Positions 27,862 to 37,592 of a DNA stretch of 64,000 bases are shown one piece after another (position 1 is the first letter of the stretch; the number at the start of each line of letters is the position of its first letter). The position numbers and the translations under genes are program-made. The stretch covers positions 620,001 to 684,000 of the forward strand of contig CATQHC010000009.1 of assembly GCA_958295775.1 (NCBI GenBank), read 5' to 3'. The notes under the pieces were generated by a model. The model was not told the origin of the DNA, searched no databases, and saw only the letters and a program-made list of their open reading frames with translations. This DNA is from Chloroflexota bacterium. Lineage in GTDB: Bacteria; Chloroflexota; UBA11872; VXOZ01.

Positions 27862-29307
27862 CTAGCTGCTGGCGAGCCGGGTGTATTGCTCGCGGCCGGC
27901 GTTGAAGATCTCCAGCATGCGTTGCCGTTGGTCGTCGTGGTCGAAGCGGCCCTTCGTCGTAATCCACGTGATAGCGCGCTCCAGCTCTGCCACAAAGAAC
28001 TCGGCAGACGGTCTGGTCGCCGGGTTCTTGCCGCTTGAATTCACGTAGACCGGACTGGTGTGCGCCCATTGGGCGTGGCCGTAGCTATCACGCTGGCGTC
28101 CCCAGCAGCGGGCGGCGATCCAACTATCGTTGGGCACCGTCAAGCGAGTGCGCAAAACGCCCTCGCGCAGACCCTCGCTGTACTCCTCGCGCGCCACCAC
28201 TTCGCCGTTGCACACGATCTCGATGCGCTGCACGGGACGCAACGCTTGCCAGCGCACGAAAGTATTCACCTGCTTGCGACGGCTCGCGCGCAGATCCACC
28301 ACCTGCCCCGGCGGTTGACCGGCAACACGCAGCGTGAGCGCGGGGCCGTTGGTTATGAACGTCGCGCCGCTCTTAAGGCCGTCAAGCCACGTATCGTACG
28401 AGAACGATTCCTCAAGCTGGACGTATACGCGATTCGCAGAACAGACGAACCAGTCCGAGCCCGTACTCACCGGCAAATTGAAGCCGCAGTTCAGCAGATG
28501 GTACCAGAGGTCGTATTCGGGGTCCGACCAATAGGGATCAAAGAGATTCAGGGCGTCCAGACGCCCCAGACCGGCGGCAATGGGCGCCTCCATTCCCTGG
28601 CCGTTGTGACACCAAATCGTCACGCCGCCCTGTTCCTGCGCCGCGGCGCAGGCATCGATCAACGGCGGATAGTCCGGCGCCGATTCGTCCACCAGCACGC
28701 CGCGGCTGAGCGGCTCCACCTGCTCCTGCAGCCGCACCAGCATCACGTGGCCGTAACCGATATCCCATGGTGAGGCATTGTGACGTGTCTCTTCACCGAC
28801 GTCCAGCACGTGGCCCGGCGTGGTGGGGTGATCCATCCGTCCCACCGGAAAGCGATTAGTGGCGTACTCAAGCTCCTGGCGCTGCAGCACGCTAACGATG
28901 GTAACGGTGAGGTCCTCCACCGAGGAATCGAAGCGCAAACGCTCCTCGGGACGGGTCTCGAATTCGCGGTAGTGAATGTGGGTGTTGCCGGGATAGAGCC
29001 CCTGGTTAGGCAGACTTATCCAACGCTGGAGCGGCAATTCGATATTTACAGAGCCGTGCAGCGGCAGGTCTACGGTCATGTGGAGCGGCGCGTACTCCGT
29101 GCCCCGTTCCACAGTCACGTCCACCTGCCCACGGGTGCCTTCCAGCGAGAATGTCTCATCCGCATAGAAGAACGGATTGGTGGTGCCTACGGTCTCCAGG
29201 CTGCCCTCAGGCGCCAGAAATCTGCCCTGACTGCTCTGTACCGAGACCTTAGCCGCCAGCGGGCTGCCGGTAGCCGCATCGCGAATTGTTCCAGTGAGCG
29301 TTGCCAA
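27862..29307 (-). CDS. CehA/McbA-type PHP-like metallohydrolase
   Basis: 481 residues. The N-terminal part (ATLTGTIRDAATGSPLAAKVSVQ) is a carboxypeptidase-regulatory-like beta domain. The catalytic PHP-like region follows, with GNTHIHYREFE, HNASPWDIGYGHVM, TIWCHNGQGMEAP, NLFDPYWSD and TGSDWFV. His and Asp residues in these blocks would bind divalent metals. CehA/McbA family members hydrolyse carbamate or related esters; the substrate here is unknown. There is no signal peptide. The start is TTG 29307: an in-frame TAG lies two codons upstream, and AGGAG is 9-12 bases before the TTG. Confidence 0.75.
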   Translation of the reverse strand: MATLTGTIRDAATGSPLAAKVSVQSSQGRFLAPEGSLETVGTTNPFFYADETFSLEGTRGQVDVTVERGTEYAPLHMTVDLPLHGSVNIELPLQRWISLPNQGLYPGNTHIHYREFETRPEERLRFDSSVEDLTVTIVSVLQRQELEYATNRFPVGRMDHPTTPGHVLDVGEETRHNASPWDIGYGHVMLVRLQEQVEPLSRGVLVDESAPDYPPLIDACAAAQEQGGVTIWCHNGQGMEAPIAAGLGRLDALNLFDPYWSDPEYDLWYHLLNCGFNLPVSTGSDWFVCSANRVYVQLEESFSYDTWLDGLKSGATFITNGPALTLRVAGQPPGQVVDLRASRRKQVNTFVRWQALRPVQRIEIVCNGEVVAREEYSEGLREGVLRTRLTVPNDSWIAARCWGRQRDSYGHAQWAHTSPVYVNSSGKNPATRPSAEFFVAELERAITWITTKGRFDHDDQRQRMLEIFNAGREQYTRLASS

Positions 29308-29440
29308 GTCTACTGTTTCTCCTCAATGAGCAATTAGCCGTGGCCTTCAAGGCGAGTGTGCCTGCCTCCACACACTACCACGCCTCCGCACCGTCAAGTG
29401 CCAACCGGACGCGCATCCAGTGCAGTGCGCCGAGCGACAT

Positions 29441-30628
29441 TTAATCTTCTGCAAACGGAAACTTCCGTCTTGCGGACTCCAAATCTATTTCCACGCCCAG
29501 ACCCGGCCCGGTCGGAACTGTCACGTGGCCTTCGCCATCGATGGCGGGCGCCGGCGTGATCAGATCGTCGAAGAGCGGATTGGCGCCCTGGCGAAACTCG
29601 ATTACCGGACAGTTGGGCAACGCCGCTGCGAGTTGCAGGCTCGCGTAGAAGAGGAGGGCCGAGCCCCAGATGTGTGGGGCTACCTGCAAGTTCGCGGCGT
29701 GAGCCAGCACGCCAATGCGGCGCGCCGCCGTGAACCCGCCCACCACCGCCAGATCAGGCTGCAGAATGTCCGCCGCCTCATGGGCTATTATGTCGCGGAA
29801 GTCAAAGTGGGTAAAATCGTTCTCACCGGTCGAAATGGGAATTGCCGTCGCATCTCGCACCCGCCGCATGCCCTGCCAGTTGTCGCTGCTCACCGGCTCC
29901 TCGAACCAATTTATGTCGTATTCCTCGGCTGCCTGTGCCAAGCGAATTGCTTGGGACTCATTGAGCGAACCGTGGGCATCGAGCATCAAGTCAGCATTGG
30001 GCCCGATAGCGTCCCGGACCGCCTGAATGCGGGCAATGCCGTCTCTAACGATTCGCGGCGCATCCATCGCGCCCACACGCATCTTAACGGCGCGGAAGCC
30101 GCGCGCGATGTAGGCCAGCGCTTCTTCGCCGGCCTCGTCCGCGGCTGCATGACCGCCGCTTGCGTACGTCGGCAAACGCGACCGGTAGCCGCCGCCCAGG
30201 AGCGTATAGATGGGCACACCGAGCGACCGGGCGAAAATATCCCACAGCGCCATGTCTATGCCGCCCATGGCGCAGACGGTCACGCCGCGGCGGCCCATGC
30301 GCGGCGCGCTCTGGCCGTACGTAAGCGCAATTCCCAAGCGCGGACCGTTATATAGCTTCTCCCAGACGTACTCAGGCTGGGTGGGGTCCTCGCCGACGAT
30401 CTCCGGCCCGAGTTCCTGCTCGACGATGGCCTTGAGAGACCGGCAGGCGCCGCGGGTATACCCGTAGCCGGGATGCACCTCGCCATGGCCCACCAGCCCA
30501 TCGTCGGTTTCCACCTTCACAATGACGGCATGGCTTTCGTCATGCGGCCCATAGTCTGACGTCCGCTCGCGTCCACTCTTCTTTACCGGCCACCGCAGCG
30601 GAACGGCCTCTACCGTGCGGATTTTCAT
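29441..30628 (-). CDS. Enolase-superfamily sugar-acid dehydratase or racemase
   Basis: 395 residues, a third mandelate racemase/muconate lactonizing-type enzyme, only distantly related to the pair at the left end. The active site shows KxR in RAVKMRVG, Asp in LMLDAHGSL, Glu in NWFEEPV, Glu in STGENDF, and His in APHIWGSALL with Asp in ILQPDLAVVGG. This His-Asp dyad with KxR is that of the mandelate racemase subgroup, which includes galactonate- and related dehydratases. The exact substrate is not predictable. ATG 30628 matches MKIRTVEAVPL. It is 130 bases upstream of the CehA-like gene on the same strand, possibly co-transcribed. Confidence 0.85.
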   Translation of the reverse strand: MKIRTVEAVPLRWPVKKSGRERTSDYGPHDESHAVIVKVETDDGLVGHGEVHPGYGYTRGACRSLKAIVEQELGPEIVGEDPTQPEYVWEKLYNGPRLGIALTYGQSAPRMGRRGVTVCAMGGIDMALWDIFARSLGVPIYTLLGGGYRSRLPTYASGGHAAADEAGEEALAYIARGFRAVKMRVGAMDAPRIVRDGIARIQAVRDAIGPNADLMLDAHGSLNESQAIRLAQAAEEYDINWFEEPVSSDNWQGMRRVRDATAIPISTGENDFTHFDFRDIIAHEAADILQPDLAVVGGFTAARRIGVLAHAANLQVAPHIWGSALLFYASLQLAAALPNCPVIEFRQGANPLFDDLITPAPAIDGEGHVTVPTGPGLGVEIDLESARRKFPFAED

Positions 30629-31061
30629 AGTCTCAATCCTCTGTGCCCGCCATTCCCTAATTCATGCCTCACGTGCCGAGCCAATTGCCCTGCTTCGTAC
30701 AATGTGTCAGTCTTTCGCTGCCAAGTGGTGCGGCAAGGGCCGGAATCTGCCCCTGTTTGCGCACGCTCACCCACCCATTGTAGCATTGCATTTCAGGCCG
30801 GTCTGCTCAATACCTCAACCATGTCCGCGCGAGATTGACGACGAGCAAACCCTGCACTTGAAAAACCCGTATAATTAGAACACAATTGCGTCCTGGTTCC
30901 GGCAGCGTGAACACAAGCCCAGGTTGGCGCGCATTCCAAGAGGCCGGCGCCAGTGACTTGCGCCAAGAGCCGAGTTGAGGGTAGTCACTAAAGAGAGTGA
31001 AGAGTCCCGCGGCGCTCCAGGATAGTGGGGGCGCACGTGTCGGATTGAGGAAGGTCTTCTA
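30629..31061. other. Divergent intergenic region with a long leader
   Basis: About 430 bases between divergent genes. TATAAT at 30870-30875 is a perfect -10 hexamer for the methyltransferase at 31062, but no matching -35 sits 16-18 bases upstream. The following 187-base leader has GC-rich stretches that could fold. I recognise no riboswitch consensus. Confidence 0.35.
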
Positions 31062-31904
31062 ATGAGTACAACCGCTGGAACTGATCACTCTTTCGAGCCA
31101 TTTGCTCGGCATGACTTCTACCGCGAAACCAACACGCATCTCGTAGACTCTGCATTGAGCTTCCTTGAGCGACTCGATCCGAACGTACAGCGGCGCATTG
31201 TGGACCTGGGTTGCGGCACCGGGGCCATCACCCGCCTTGTCCTCGCGAAAGTGCAAGATCTCGGACTGAAGGCGCAGATACTTGCCCTCGACCCTTCGCC
31301 ATTGGCCTTGGAAAAGGCACGGCAGAGCGTGGCGAGCGCAATGGTCGAGTTTCTCAGCGGCAGTGCGGAAAACGTCTCGCAGCTCGTCTCATCTGCCGAT
31401 GCGCTCTTCTTCTGCAATGCCATTCACCTCATCGAGGACAAACACACCGTCTTCAAGGAGATCGGCAAAGCGCTCAACCCCGGCGGCGTCGTGGCCTTCA
31501 ACACGACGTTCTTCGATGGCGCGTATCTCCCAATCACTGAGAAGACAAACCGCCTCTGGATCGTTCGCGCAGTGCAAAAAATGCGGCGTGAATACCCCAA
31601 TGTCAAGATCGTGAAGGATGCCAAGACTACCGCCATGCGCTGGCTTTCGCCGGAACAATATGAGGCGCTGCTTGATGAGTGTGGGTTTTCCGTCACCCGC
31701 CTAGAGTGCCAGCAGGTCGAAATGACCTTGGAGAGCATGGAAGACATCAGCGATTACTCGCTTTTCATTGAAGGAGTCCTGCCTGGTGTGCCGCTGGACG
31801 TAGGGGCCGATGTGCTCAAGCACGGCGTTCGGGAAGCAGTAAAAGAGTTGAATCTTTCCACGGTCCCCCGTTACTGGCTGCAGGTCGTCGCCGAAAAGAC
31901 GTAG
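31062..31904 (+). CDS. Class I SAM-dependent methyltransferase
   Basis: 280 residues. Motif I is VDLGCGTGAITRLVL, with the acidic LALDPSP end of beta-2, then SADALFFCNAIHLIEDK and the KALNPGGVVAFNTTF post-motif strand. It is a cytosolic methyltransferase of the type that modifies small molecules; the acceptor is unknown. The C-terminal 100 residues (QYEALLDECGFSVTRLECQQ...) are typical of such enzymes. It is monocistronic, with SDR gene 130 bases downstream. Confidence 0.85.
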   Translation: MSTTAGTDHSFEPFARHDFYRETNTHLVDSALSFLERLDPNVQRRIVDLGCGTGAITRLVLAKVQDLGLKAQILALDPSPLALEKARQSVASAMVEFLSGSAENVSQLVSSADALFFCNAIHLIEDKHTVFKEIGKALNPGGVVAFNTTFFDGAYLPITEKTNRLWIVRAVQKMRREYPNVKIVKDAKTTAMRWLSPEQYEALLDECGFSVTRLECQQVEMTLESMEDISDYSLFIEGVLPGVPLDVGADVLKHGVREAVKELNLSTVPRYWLQVVAEKT

Positions 31905-32036
31905 TCTCGCGCAAGCGGCGTTGACCGGTCACGCCGTACAGAGCAACCTACACCCATACACGTGCCGGACTACACCCATTAGCGCGGCCCGTGCCCACAC
32001 TTCAAGAGAGCTGGGCGCCTACAACGCATAGAGGCC

Positions 32037-32795
32037 ATGGAAAAACACCTCACCGGCAAGACAGCACTCGTGACCGGCGCCTCGCGGGGCATTGGCCGCA
32101 CCATCGCGCTGTATCTTGCCGCTCAGGGTGCAAGGGTAGCAATCAATTACCAAGTCAACGAAGAGGCCGCCCACGAGGCCGTGGCGCAGATCAAAAGTGA
32201 CGGCGGCGAGGCGCTCGCAGTCAGCGGCGACGTGCGGGACGCCGCGGCGGTGAAGTCCGTCGTTGACCGCACCTTGGCAGAGTTCGGCGAGTTGCACGTT
32301 CTCGTTAACAACGCCGGCATTACCAAGGATACGCTGGTGCTCAAGATGAGCGAGGACGACTGGGACCTCGTCGTTGACACCAATTTGCGCGGCGCCTTTC
32401 TCTGCACGCGGGCCGCGTTGCGACCCATGCTGGCACAGCGCTGGGGCCGCATCGTCAATATTACGTCAGTCGGCTGGTTGGTCGGGAATCCCGGCCAGGC
32501 CAACTATACTGCCGCCAAGGCCGGTGTCGTCGCGTTCACCCGCTCTACCGCCGTTGAGATGGGCAGCAGAGGCATCACGGTAAATGCCATAGCGCCGGGC
32601 TACATCCCCACCGACCTGACCCACGACATTCCGCCCCATCTCATGGACCGCCTGATGCAGAAGTTGCCCATCAAGCGCGCCGGCACGCCGGAGGAGATCG
32701 CCGTGCTCGTCTCGTACCTCACGAGCGATGCCGCCTCCTATGTCACCGGCCAGGTCATCCACATCGACGGCGGGCTAACCGCAGGCTTGCTCTAG
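32037..32795 (+). CDS. FabG-like short-chain dehydrogenase
   Basis: 252 residues. It has TGASRGIG, NNAGITKDTLVLKMSEDDWD, catalytic Ser in NITSVGW, YTAAKAGVVAFT with the Tyr-Lys pair, and TGQVIHIDGGL at the end. The NNAGITxDxLxxxMxxxxWD block is characteristic of beta-ketoacyl-ACP reductases, so fatty-acid or acyl-CoA reduction is likely. Other fatty-acid genes are not adjacent, so an alternative oxidoreductase role is possible. ATG 32037 is preceded by AGAGG. Confidence 0.85.
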   Translation: MEKHLTGKTALVTGASRGIGRTIALYLAAQGARVAINYQVNEEAAHEAVAQIKSDGGEALAVSGDVRDAAAVKSVVDRTLAEFGELHVLVNNAGITKDTLVLKMSEDDWDLVVDTNLRGAFLCTRAALRPMLAQRWGRIVNITSVGWLVGNPGQANYTAAKAGVVAFTRSTAVEMGSRGITVNAIAPGYIPTDLTHDIPPHLMDRLMQKLPIKRAGTPEEIAVLVSYLTSDAASYVTGQVIHIDGGLTAGLL

Positions 32796-32950
32796 GTGTG
32801 AGCCGTGCAGCGTACTAGCGAAATCGTCACACATACGCCTGTCGCCGCACACTGATAAGTTGCACTGCGCATTGCCTGAAAATGGCCCCAAAGGCTTGCT
32901 ATCACTTGCATCGTGTGCTATACACTCTGCGTTGACGATACCAGCCCCAT

Positions 32951-33859
32951 TTCCGCAAGTCGTTGTTTACCCTTTTCGTCTTTCTCCCCTGAGTGGAAGT
33001 CACATTCACGCCGAGCGGTCCGCGGGACTCGGACCTTAGCATAAATATCGAGTTCGCGTTGCGGGGAACGTCAGTAGATGAATCGGGAACGGCGCAGATA
33101 TCCCTTGGGACCAGCGAGGGTATTACGAGTATCAGTATCCCTATAGGTGCAAGCGAGCAACAAGTGCCAGGGACTACCCTCACCGTCAGCATTCTGGGTG
33201 GGGAAGGCTATACCGTCGGTTCACCCTCTTCAGTAAGTATCCGCATTGCCGGGCAGCCCTCGGCAGAACGTCAGTCCGACCCGCAGACCGCGCCAAATGC
33301 CGCACCAACCTCAAGTCCCGTAATTGGCAATACAAGCGTTGCTACGGCCACCGTACTGTCCAGCGATAAGCTCCGCATCGACGTGCACGGCCAGCCCGAT
33401 AACTCCTTGAAATTCGGCATCGGCTGGACCTCCACAGATGGTTCAGGCATCATCCTCGCCGGCGTCAACCGTGACCAAGTCCTCAGTCAAACTTACATCA
33501 TCGTCCGCCACTAAGGCTTCAATGCGGTCGTCCGCCGCTGGATTCCTCCCACCAGCCTCCTCATCTACGCTATATCCTGGGATGTCGTCAATTCCCAGTT
33601 CTCCGTGCCTGTGCACGTCTTGACCGCCATATCCTTGAATACCCACGTGCCCGAACACTACATGCTCGCCCGCCGCTTCGACGGGGCTGATGACCGCATC
33701 TTCGCCTATGACGCCAACCTGCAGCAGTGGCGCCACATCCCGAATTACAAGACCTTCCTGGCCATGGGCTTCCTCTGGCGCAACGTCACCGCCGCCGACT
33801 CCACCTTCTTCGACCGTGTAAACATCGGTCCGCCCTTCCCTGATCTCAGTTCCCCTTAA
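32951..33859 (+). pseudogene. Decayed secreted-protein gene with two in-frame stops
   Basis: One reading frame runs from 32951 to 33859. It is interrupted by TGA (32990-32992) after a signal-peptide-like FRKSLFTLFVFLP, and by TAA (33512-33514) between VRH and GFNAVVRRW. Sequence on both sides is protein-like: beta-rich (VEVTFTPSGPRDSDLSINIE) before the second stop, and LTAISLNTHVPEHYMLARRF ... WRNVTAADSTFFDR after it. The simplest reading is a degenerate secreted cell-surface or beta-sandwich gene. No ATG remains for the signal peptide. A programmed readthrough cannot be excluded but has no supporting signal. Confidence 0.65.
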
Positions 33860-34094
33860 CCGGCTGTCTACCGCTGCCGCTAGGCGCAATGCCGGGTTCG
33901 AGATCTTCCCATTTTCCCCATATAAAGAGTCTGTACGATGGAGTCTCGAGAGTGAGGTTACCCGCCTCCCGGCCTCCAGGCGAGCACGCTTTATCGAGTG
34001 AATCATTGCCTGCGATGGTATACTGGCGGCACACAACGACTACTCGCCGCCGCCACCAAACCACCACAAACCGAAACGAGCACGTGCATCGATC

Positions 34095-34565
34095 ATGTCA
34101 GGTTCCGTCACAGAGCGAATTCAAGAACTCCTACGCGCCAGCGGCATCGCCTTCACATTTAAAGAGCATGCCCCGGTGAAGACCAGCCAGGAGGCGGCAG
34201 CGGTACGGGGGACGCCCCTGCACGAGGGGGCAAAGGCGCTCGTCTTCGCCGCCGACGAAACCACGGTGCTGGCAGTAGTGCCTGCGAACAAACGTGTCGG
34301 CACGCGGGCGTTCAAGCGCGCCTTTGGCATCAAGAACCTGCGCATGGTTACGCCGGACGAGTTGCGCGAGTTGACCGGCCTGCCGGTCGGCGCGGTGCCG
34401 CCGTTCGGGAGCGTGCTCAGTCTCCCCACCTACGTGGACAGCGGCCTGCTGGAAAACGAGCGCATCTCGTTCAACGCGGGCAGCCAGACTGCCTCCATCG
34501 TCATGGCCTGTCGCGACTACATAGCCGTGGAACAACCTACTCTCGGCGAATTCGCCGCCGAATAA
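34095..34565 (+). CDS. YbaK/EbsC-family aminoacyl-tRNA deacylase-like protein
   Basis: 156 residues of the YbaK/ProX editing-domain fold. It has FKEHAPVKTSQEAAAVRG, KALVFAADETTVLAVVPANKRV, the central LRMVTPDELRELTGLPVGAVPPFGSVLSLPTYVD, and SFNAGSQTASIVMACRDYIAVE. Such proteins hydrolyse mischarged tRNA in trans, commonly Cys- or Ala-tRNAPro. The PVGAVPPFG motif and Lys in ANKR fit the catalytic pocket. It is monocistronic. ATG 34095 matches the family length. Confidence 0.85.
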   Translation: MSGSVTERIQELLRASGIAFTFKEHAPVKTSQEAAAVRGTPLHEGAKALVFAADETTVLAVVPANKRVGTRAFKRAFGIKNLRMVTPDELRELTGLPVGAVPPFGSVLSLPTYVDSGLLENERISFNAGSQTASIVMACRDYIAVEQPTLGEFAAE

Positions 34566-34649
34566 GCCCAGGCCGCTATCGCGTTCTTCCGTCTAAGGGC
34601 ATCGGGGGAAACCGCGAACGAGTCTACCACCCCCAAAAGACGCCCCGAC

Positions 34650-37592
34650 CTAGGCTTCACGCGGCAAGCGGCCGGCGGGAGACCCGCCGGAACGCGCTAT
34701 CAAGCTGGCAGCTTCAATGTATGGCATGAACCCGCTCTCGTCCGCGGCGCCGCCAGCGGTTCGTGGCGCAGACAAGAGTTTTTCCAGCAGGATTGCGACC
34801 TGAGCACCCTCAACCCGCCGCAGCCCGGCGCCGCGTCCAGGCGCTCCCAGCGGCGGAAACGTGCACTCCCAGACAATTCGGTCATCCACAATTACAAGAT
34901 TCGCCGCGAGCGCGCTGCGTTCCTCGACCACCACGCCCTCTTGTTCGCAAGTCTGCCGCGCTACTGCCAAGGGCACCTGCTGTGCTGCGCGCTGTCCTTG
35001 GGGTACCGTGACGACCCGCACTGCGCCACGCTCTCGCAGCGCTGACGGCAGCCAGCCCAACACTCGCTCCACAGTAGCTACCGCCAACTGGGGACTCCAC
35101 ACGGCGACGCTCCGCTCCGCGGCCTGCACGTCCTGCAGCAGCAGTTGCCAGCCATTCGCGGACTGAGACTGCCGATCATTCGTCAACCTGGTGCGCGTCG
35201 ATGACGCTGCCAGTGGCGGTATCGTTCCCGCACGTTCGCTTGGCACGAGTTCAGCAGCCGATACGACGGCCTCTGCGTGCGCGGCTTCGCCCAGCATGCG
35301 CCGCAAGAGTGCGCGCGTGCCGAATGAATCGCGCACGTGCTTCCAGTGCCCGACGAGCACCAGTCTTTGCCTCGCAAAAGCGCAAACGCAACTAAACAGG
35401 GCCTGCGCCTGGGAATCCGGGCGAGAGTCATCCAGCGCGGACCACGTGAAACCTCCCGGTGTCTCCACCGTGTCCAGAATTACCACATCAACCGTGTGCG
35501 TGGGCAGGCTGGGAGGCGCATAGACATCGATTGCGGTGACCTCGCGGTCACGCGCCAACTGCCGCAGCAGACGCGCTTGCGCGGCGTAGGGCGTGATGAG
35601 CGCAATTGAGGCCGCAGGATCGGCGGCGTGGAGCCGTTGCGCCAGCCCAACCGCCGCCAGCGCGCTTCCCAGGCTCACGCGCCCCTCACTCGCAATCGGC
35701 TCGCTCCATGGTTTCAGGGCGCCGGTATCGACAAACACCAGCGGGCCGCCCTGCGCCAGCGCCTCGCGGAGCGGCGCCGCGCGGACCCGCGCGGGCAGTT
35801 GCCTCGTCACCGTGCGCCGAGGACCTTGTAACTGCTGTGGTTCTTGTGAGGCAGGCGTTCTCATCGCAGCGCCCCCCGGGACGAACCAGCGCGAAACGGC
35901 CTCAGCAAACTGCGGATCAATGGAGTGTCGTTCGCTAAGCAGAGCTATCCACGGCGCGGCGCGCGCACCCTTGCCGGCCAGATGGTCCACCAGGGAACGT
36001 CCCAGCCAGCGCCCGGCAACAGTCTGAGTCGCACAGTGCCATGGCTGCAGTGTGGATGTATCGGTGGCAAGAACGACGCGGGACTTCGCGAGCGCGGCCG
36101 CCCAGAATAACTGCGGCAGGTGAATACAGTGGGCGTCGTCTATCAGCACCACGTCAAAGGACCCAATCTCGTATTCCTCATCCACGAGCGCGTGCGCTAC
36201 CGTGCTCGCCACCAACCGCGCTCGTGCCCGGGCCGCCTGTGCCACACCTTCCAAGGAGCGGCAGACCTCCCCGCGCTTCTCTTGAAGCGCACCTAGTTGT
36301 GTAGCCGATTGGGCGCATTCTGCGTCAACTTGTGCGCTGCGTAGTCCATACTCCTTGAGTTGACTGTCAAGGCTTGACGCTAAGCTCATCGCCGCTGCCT
36401 GCTTCTCTGCAAGCCGGCGTTGCGCCTCAGCAAGCTGCTGCGCCAATCTGTAGGCCTCCTGCCGTTGGCGCTCAGAATTCTCGCGATAGAAGCGACGGCC
36501 GCGGTCGGAGCGCCCGGCGAGACGTCTGGCGCGTTGCCAGACTCGCTCCCACCGCTCCTTCAAGACGTGCACGCCCCCGTGCTTCATGTCCTGCGGGGAA
36601 CTCTCCTCCTGCCGGGCCGCCAATGCGTCGACCTCTGCCTGCAACGAGTCGCGTTCCTCCAGCGTCCGCTGGGCAAGCGCTACGGCTTTCTGCAGAACGC
36701 TGAGCGCCTGGTTTCGCTCAACCGCCGCCACCAGTTCCGCATCGATAGCCCCCACCTCTTGCTCTAGATCTGCGCGGACGCGGTTCTCTACGTGTTCAGG
36801 CAGGAGCTGTAGGTGGGCATCCTGGAAGGCCGGATCAGCACTGCGGCCACAGCGGAGCAGATCACCATCGGCATAGGCGGCAGGAGCGCTCGCAGCGAAA
36901 AGCGCGGTGAGAAAGGCATCTATCCCGCTGTTGGTTGACGCAAGCAGCAGTATCCGGCGACCGGCAGCCAGGTGGGCTGCGGCAACTCGGCTTAGCAAGA
37001 GAGTTTTCCCCGAGTCCACCGGGCCGGCAATTACCGACACCGTCCATTGGAGCGCCGCTGCCAACGCGTGCTGCTGTCCCTCGGTGAGCGGCGCAGCTTC
37101 CACGCCAACCGCAGGTTCAGTAACGTGCTGCGCCCCAGAAGATTCCCCGGCAAAGAGCGCCGCACTCAAGCCCGCATCGCCGGCGCCATCCTTACCGGCG
37201 CAGCGGTCGAGCGCCTCGCTGAGCCGCTCCAGCGCCATCCACGGCTGCGCGACCAGCGTGGCCCGTTCGATAACTTGGGCGGGAGCGGTTGCCAGCGCCA
37301 CCGTGACCTGCAAACCCGCCACCACGCTGACGCGACACGGGTACACCTGACTCCCGATGTGAAGTTCGCCCGGCGTATCGTCCAAGACCGGCAGCACTGT
37401 ACTGAGCTGAAACGCATACGTATGGAAGCTGTCCGCTTTGGCGAGCAGCGCACCGGAAAGCACCTCCACCCGAAATATCGCCGCTTTGGCCCGGGTCGCC
37501 GCGATCTCGGCGCTAACCGCCTGCTGCACTTCCGGGAGCAAGCGGGGTGCATGCGGTGCGTCTGTGGCATTGTGGGGCAAGTGCACGTTCAA
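34650..37592 (-). CDS. Divergent SF1 (Upf1/Dna2-like) helicase with C-terminal PLD-like domain
   Basis: 980 residues. An N-terminal beta domain (1-170) precedes a P-loop GPVDSGKT (190-197). A helical coiled-coil insert (about 280-455) separates it from Walker B LIDDAHCIHLP (about 485). The later helicase motifs are present but altered: motif III reads LATDTSTLQPW instead of GDxxQLxP, motif IV LLSERHSIDPQF, and motif V VVILDTVETPGG. Residues 815-940 resemble a phospholipase D fold, but the HxKxxxxD motif is reduced to A-x-N-LVIV-D, so it should be inactive. The start is TTG 37592 or GTG 37586; neither has a good ribosome-binding site. Nucleic-acid role is likely, specific function unknown. Confidence 0.7.
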   Translation of the reverse strand: MNVHLPHNATDAPHAPRLLPEVQQAVSAEIAATRAKAAIFRVEVLSGALLAKADSFHTYAFQLSTVLPVLDDTPGELHIGSQVYPCRVSVVAGLQVTVALATAPAQVIERATLVAQPWMALERLSEALDRCAGKDGAGDAGLSAALFAGESSGAQHVTEPAVGVEAAPLTEGQQHALAAALQWTVSVIAGPVDSGKTLLLSRVAAAHLAAGRRILLLASTNSGIDAFLTALFAASAPAAYADGDLLRCGRSADPAFQDAHLQLLPEHVENRVRADLEQEVGAIDAELVAAVERNQALSVLQKAVALAQRTLEERDSLQAEVDALAARQEESSPQDMKHGGVHVLKERWERVWQRARRLAGRSDRGRRFYRENSERQRQEAYRLAQQLAEAQRRLAEKQAAAMSLASSLDSQLKEYGLRSAQVDAECAQSATQLGALQEKRGEVCRSLEGVAQAARARARLVASTVAHALVDEEYEIGSFDVVLIDDAHCIHLPQLFWAAALAKSRVVLATDTSTLQPWHCATQTVAGRWLGRSLVDHLAGKGARAAPWIALLSERHSIDPQFAEAVSRWFVPGGAAMRTPASQEPQQLQGPRRTVTRQLPARVRAAPLREALAQGGPLVFVDTGALKPWSEPIASEGRVSLGSALAAVGLAQRLHAADPAASIALITPYAAQARLLRQLARDREVTAIDVYAPPSLPTHTVDVVILDTVETPGGFTWSALDDSRPDSQAQALFSCVCAFARQRLVLVGHWKHVRDSFGTRALLRRMLGEAAHAEAVVSAAELVPSERAGTIPPLAASSTRTRLTNDRQSQSANGWQLLLQDVQAAERSVAVWSPQLAVATVERVLGWLPSALRERGAVRVVTVPQGQRAAQQVPLAVARQTCEQEGVVVEERSALAANLVIVDDRIVWECTFPPLGAPGRGAGLRRVEGAQVAILLEKLLSAPRTAGGAADESGFMPYIEAASLIARSGGSPAGRLPREA

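Noticed and set aside
30870-30875. TATAAT as a promoter of the methyltransferase gene
   Set aside because: It is a perfect -10 hexamer, but there is no -35-like sequence 16-18 bases upstream, so it is mentioned only in the intergenic entry.
34650-37592. Assigning the helicase to the Mokosh type II defence system
   Set aside because: The domain order is similar, but the PLD catalytic His and Lys are absent and helicase motifs III and V are altered, so the assignment would overstate the evidence.
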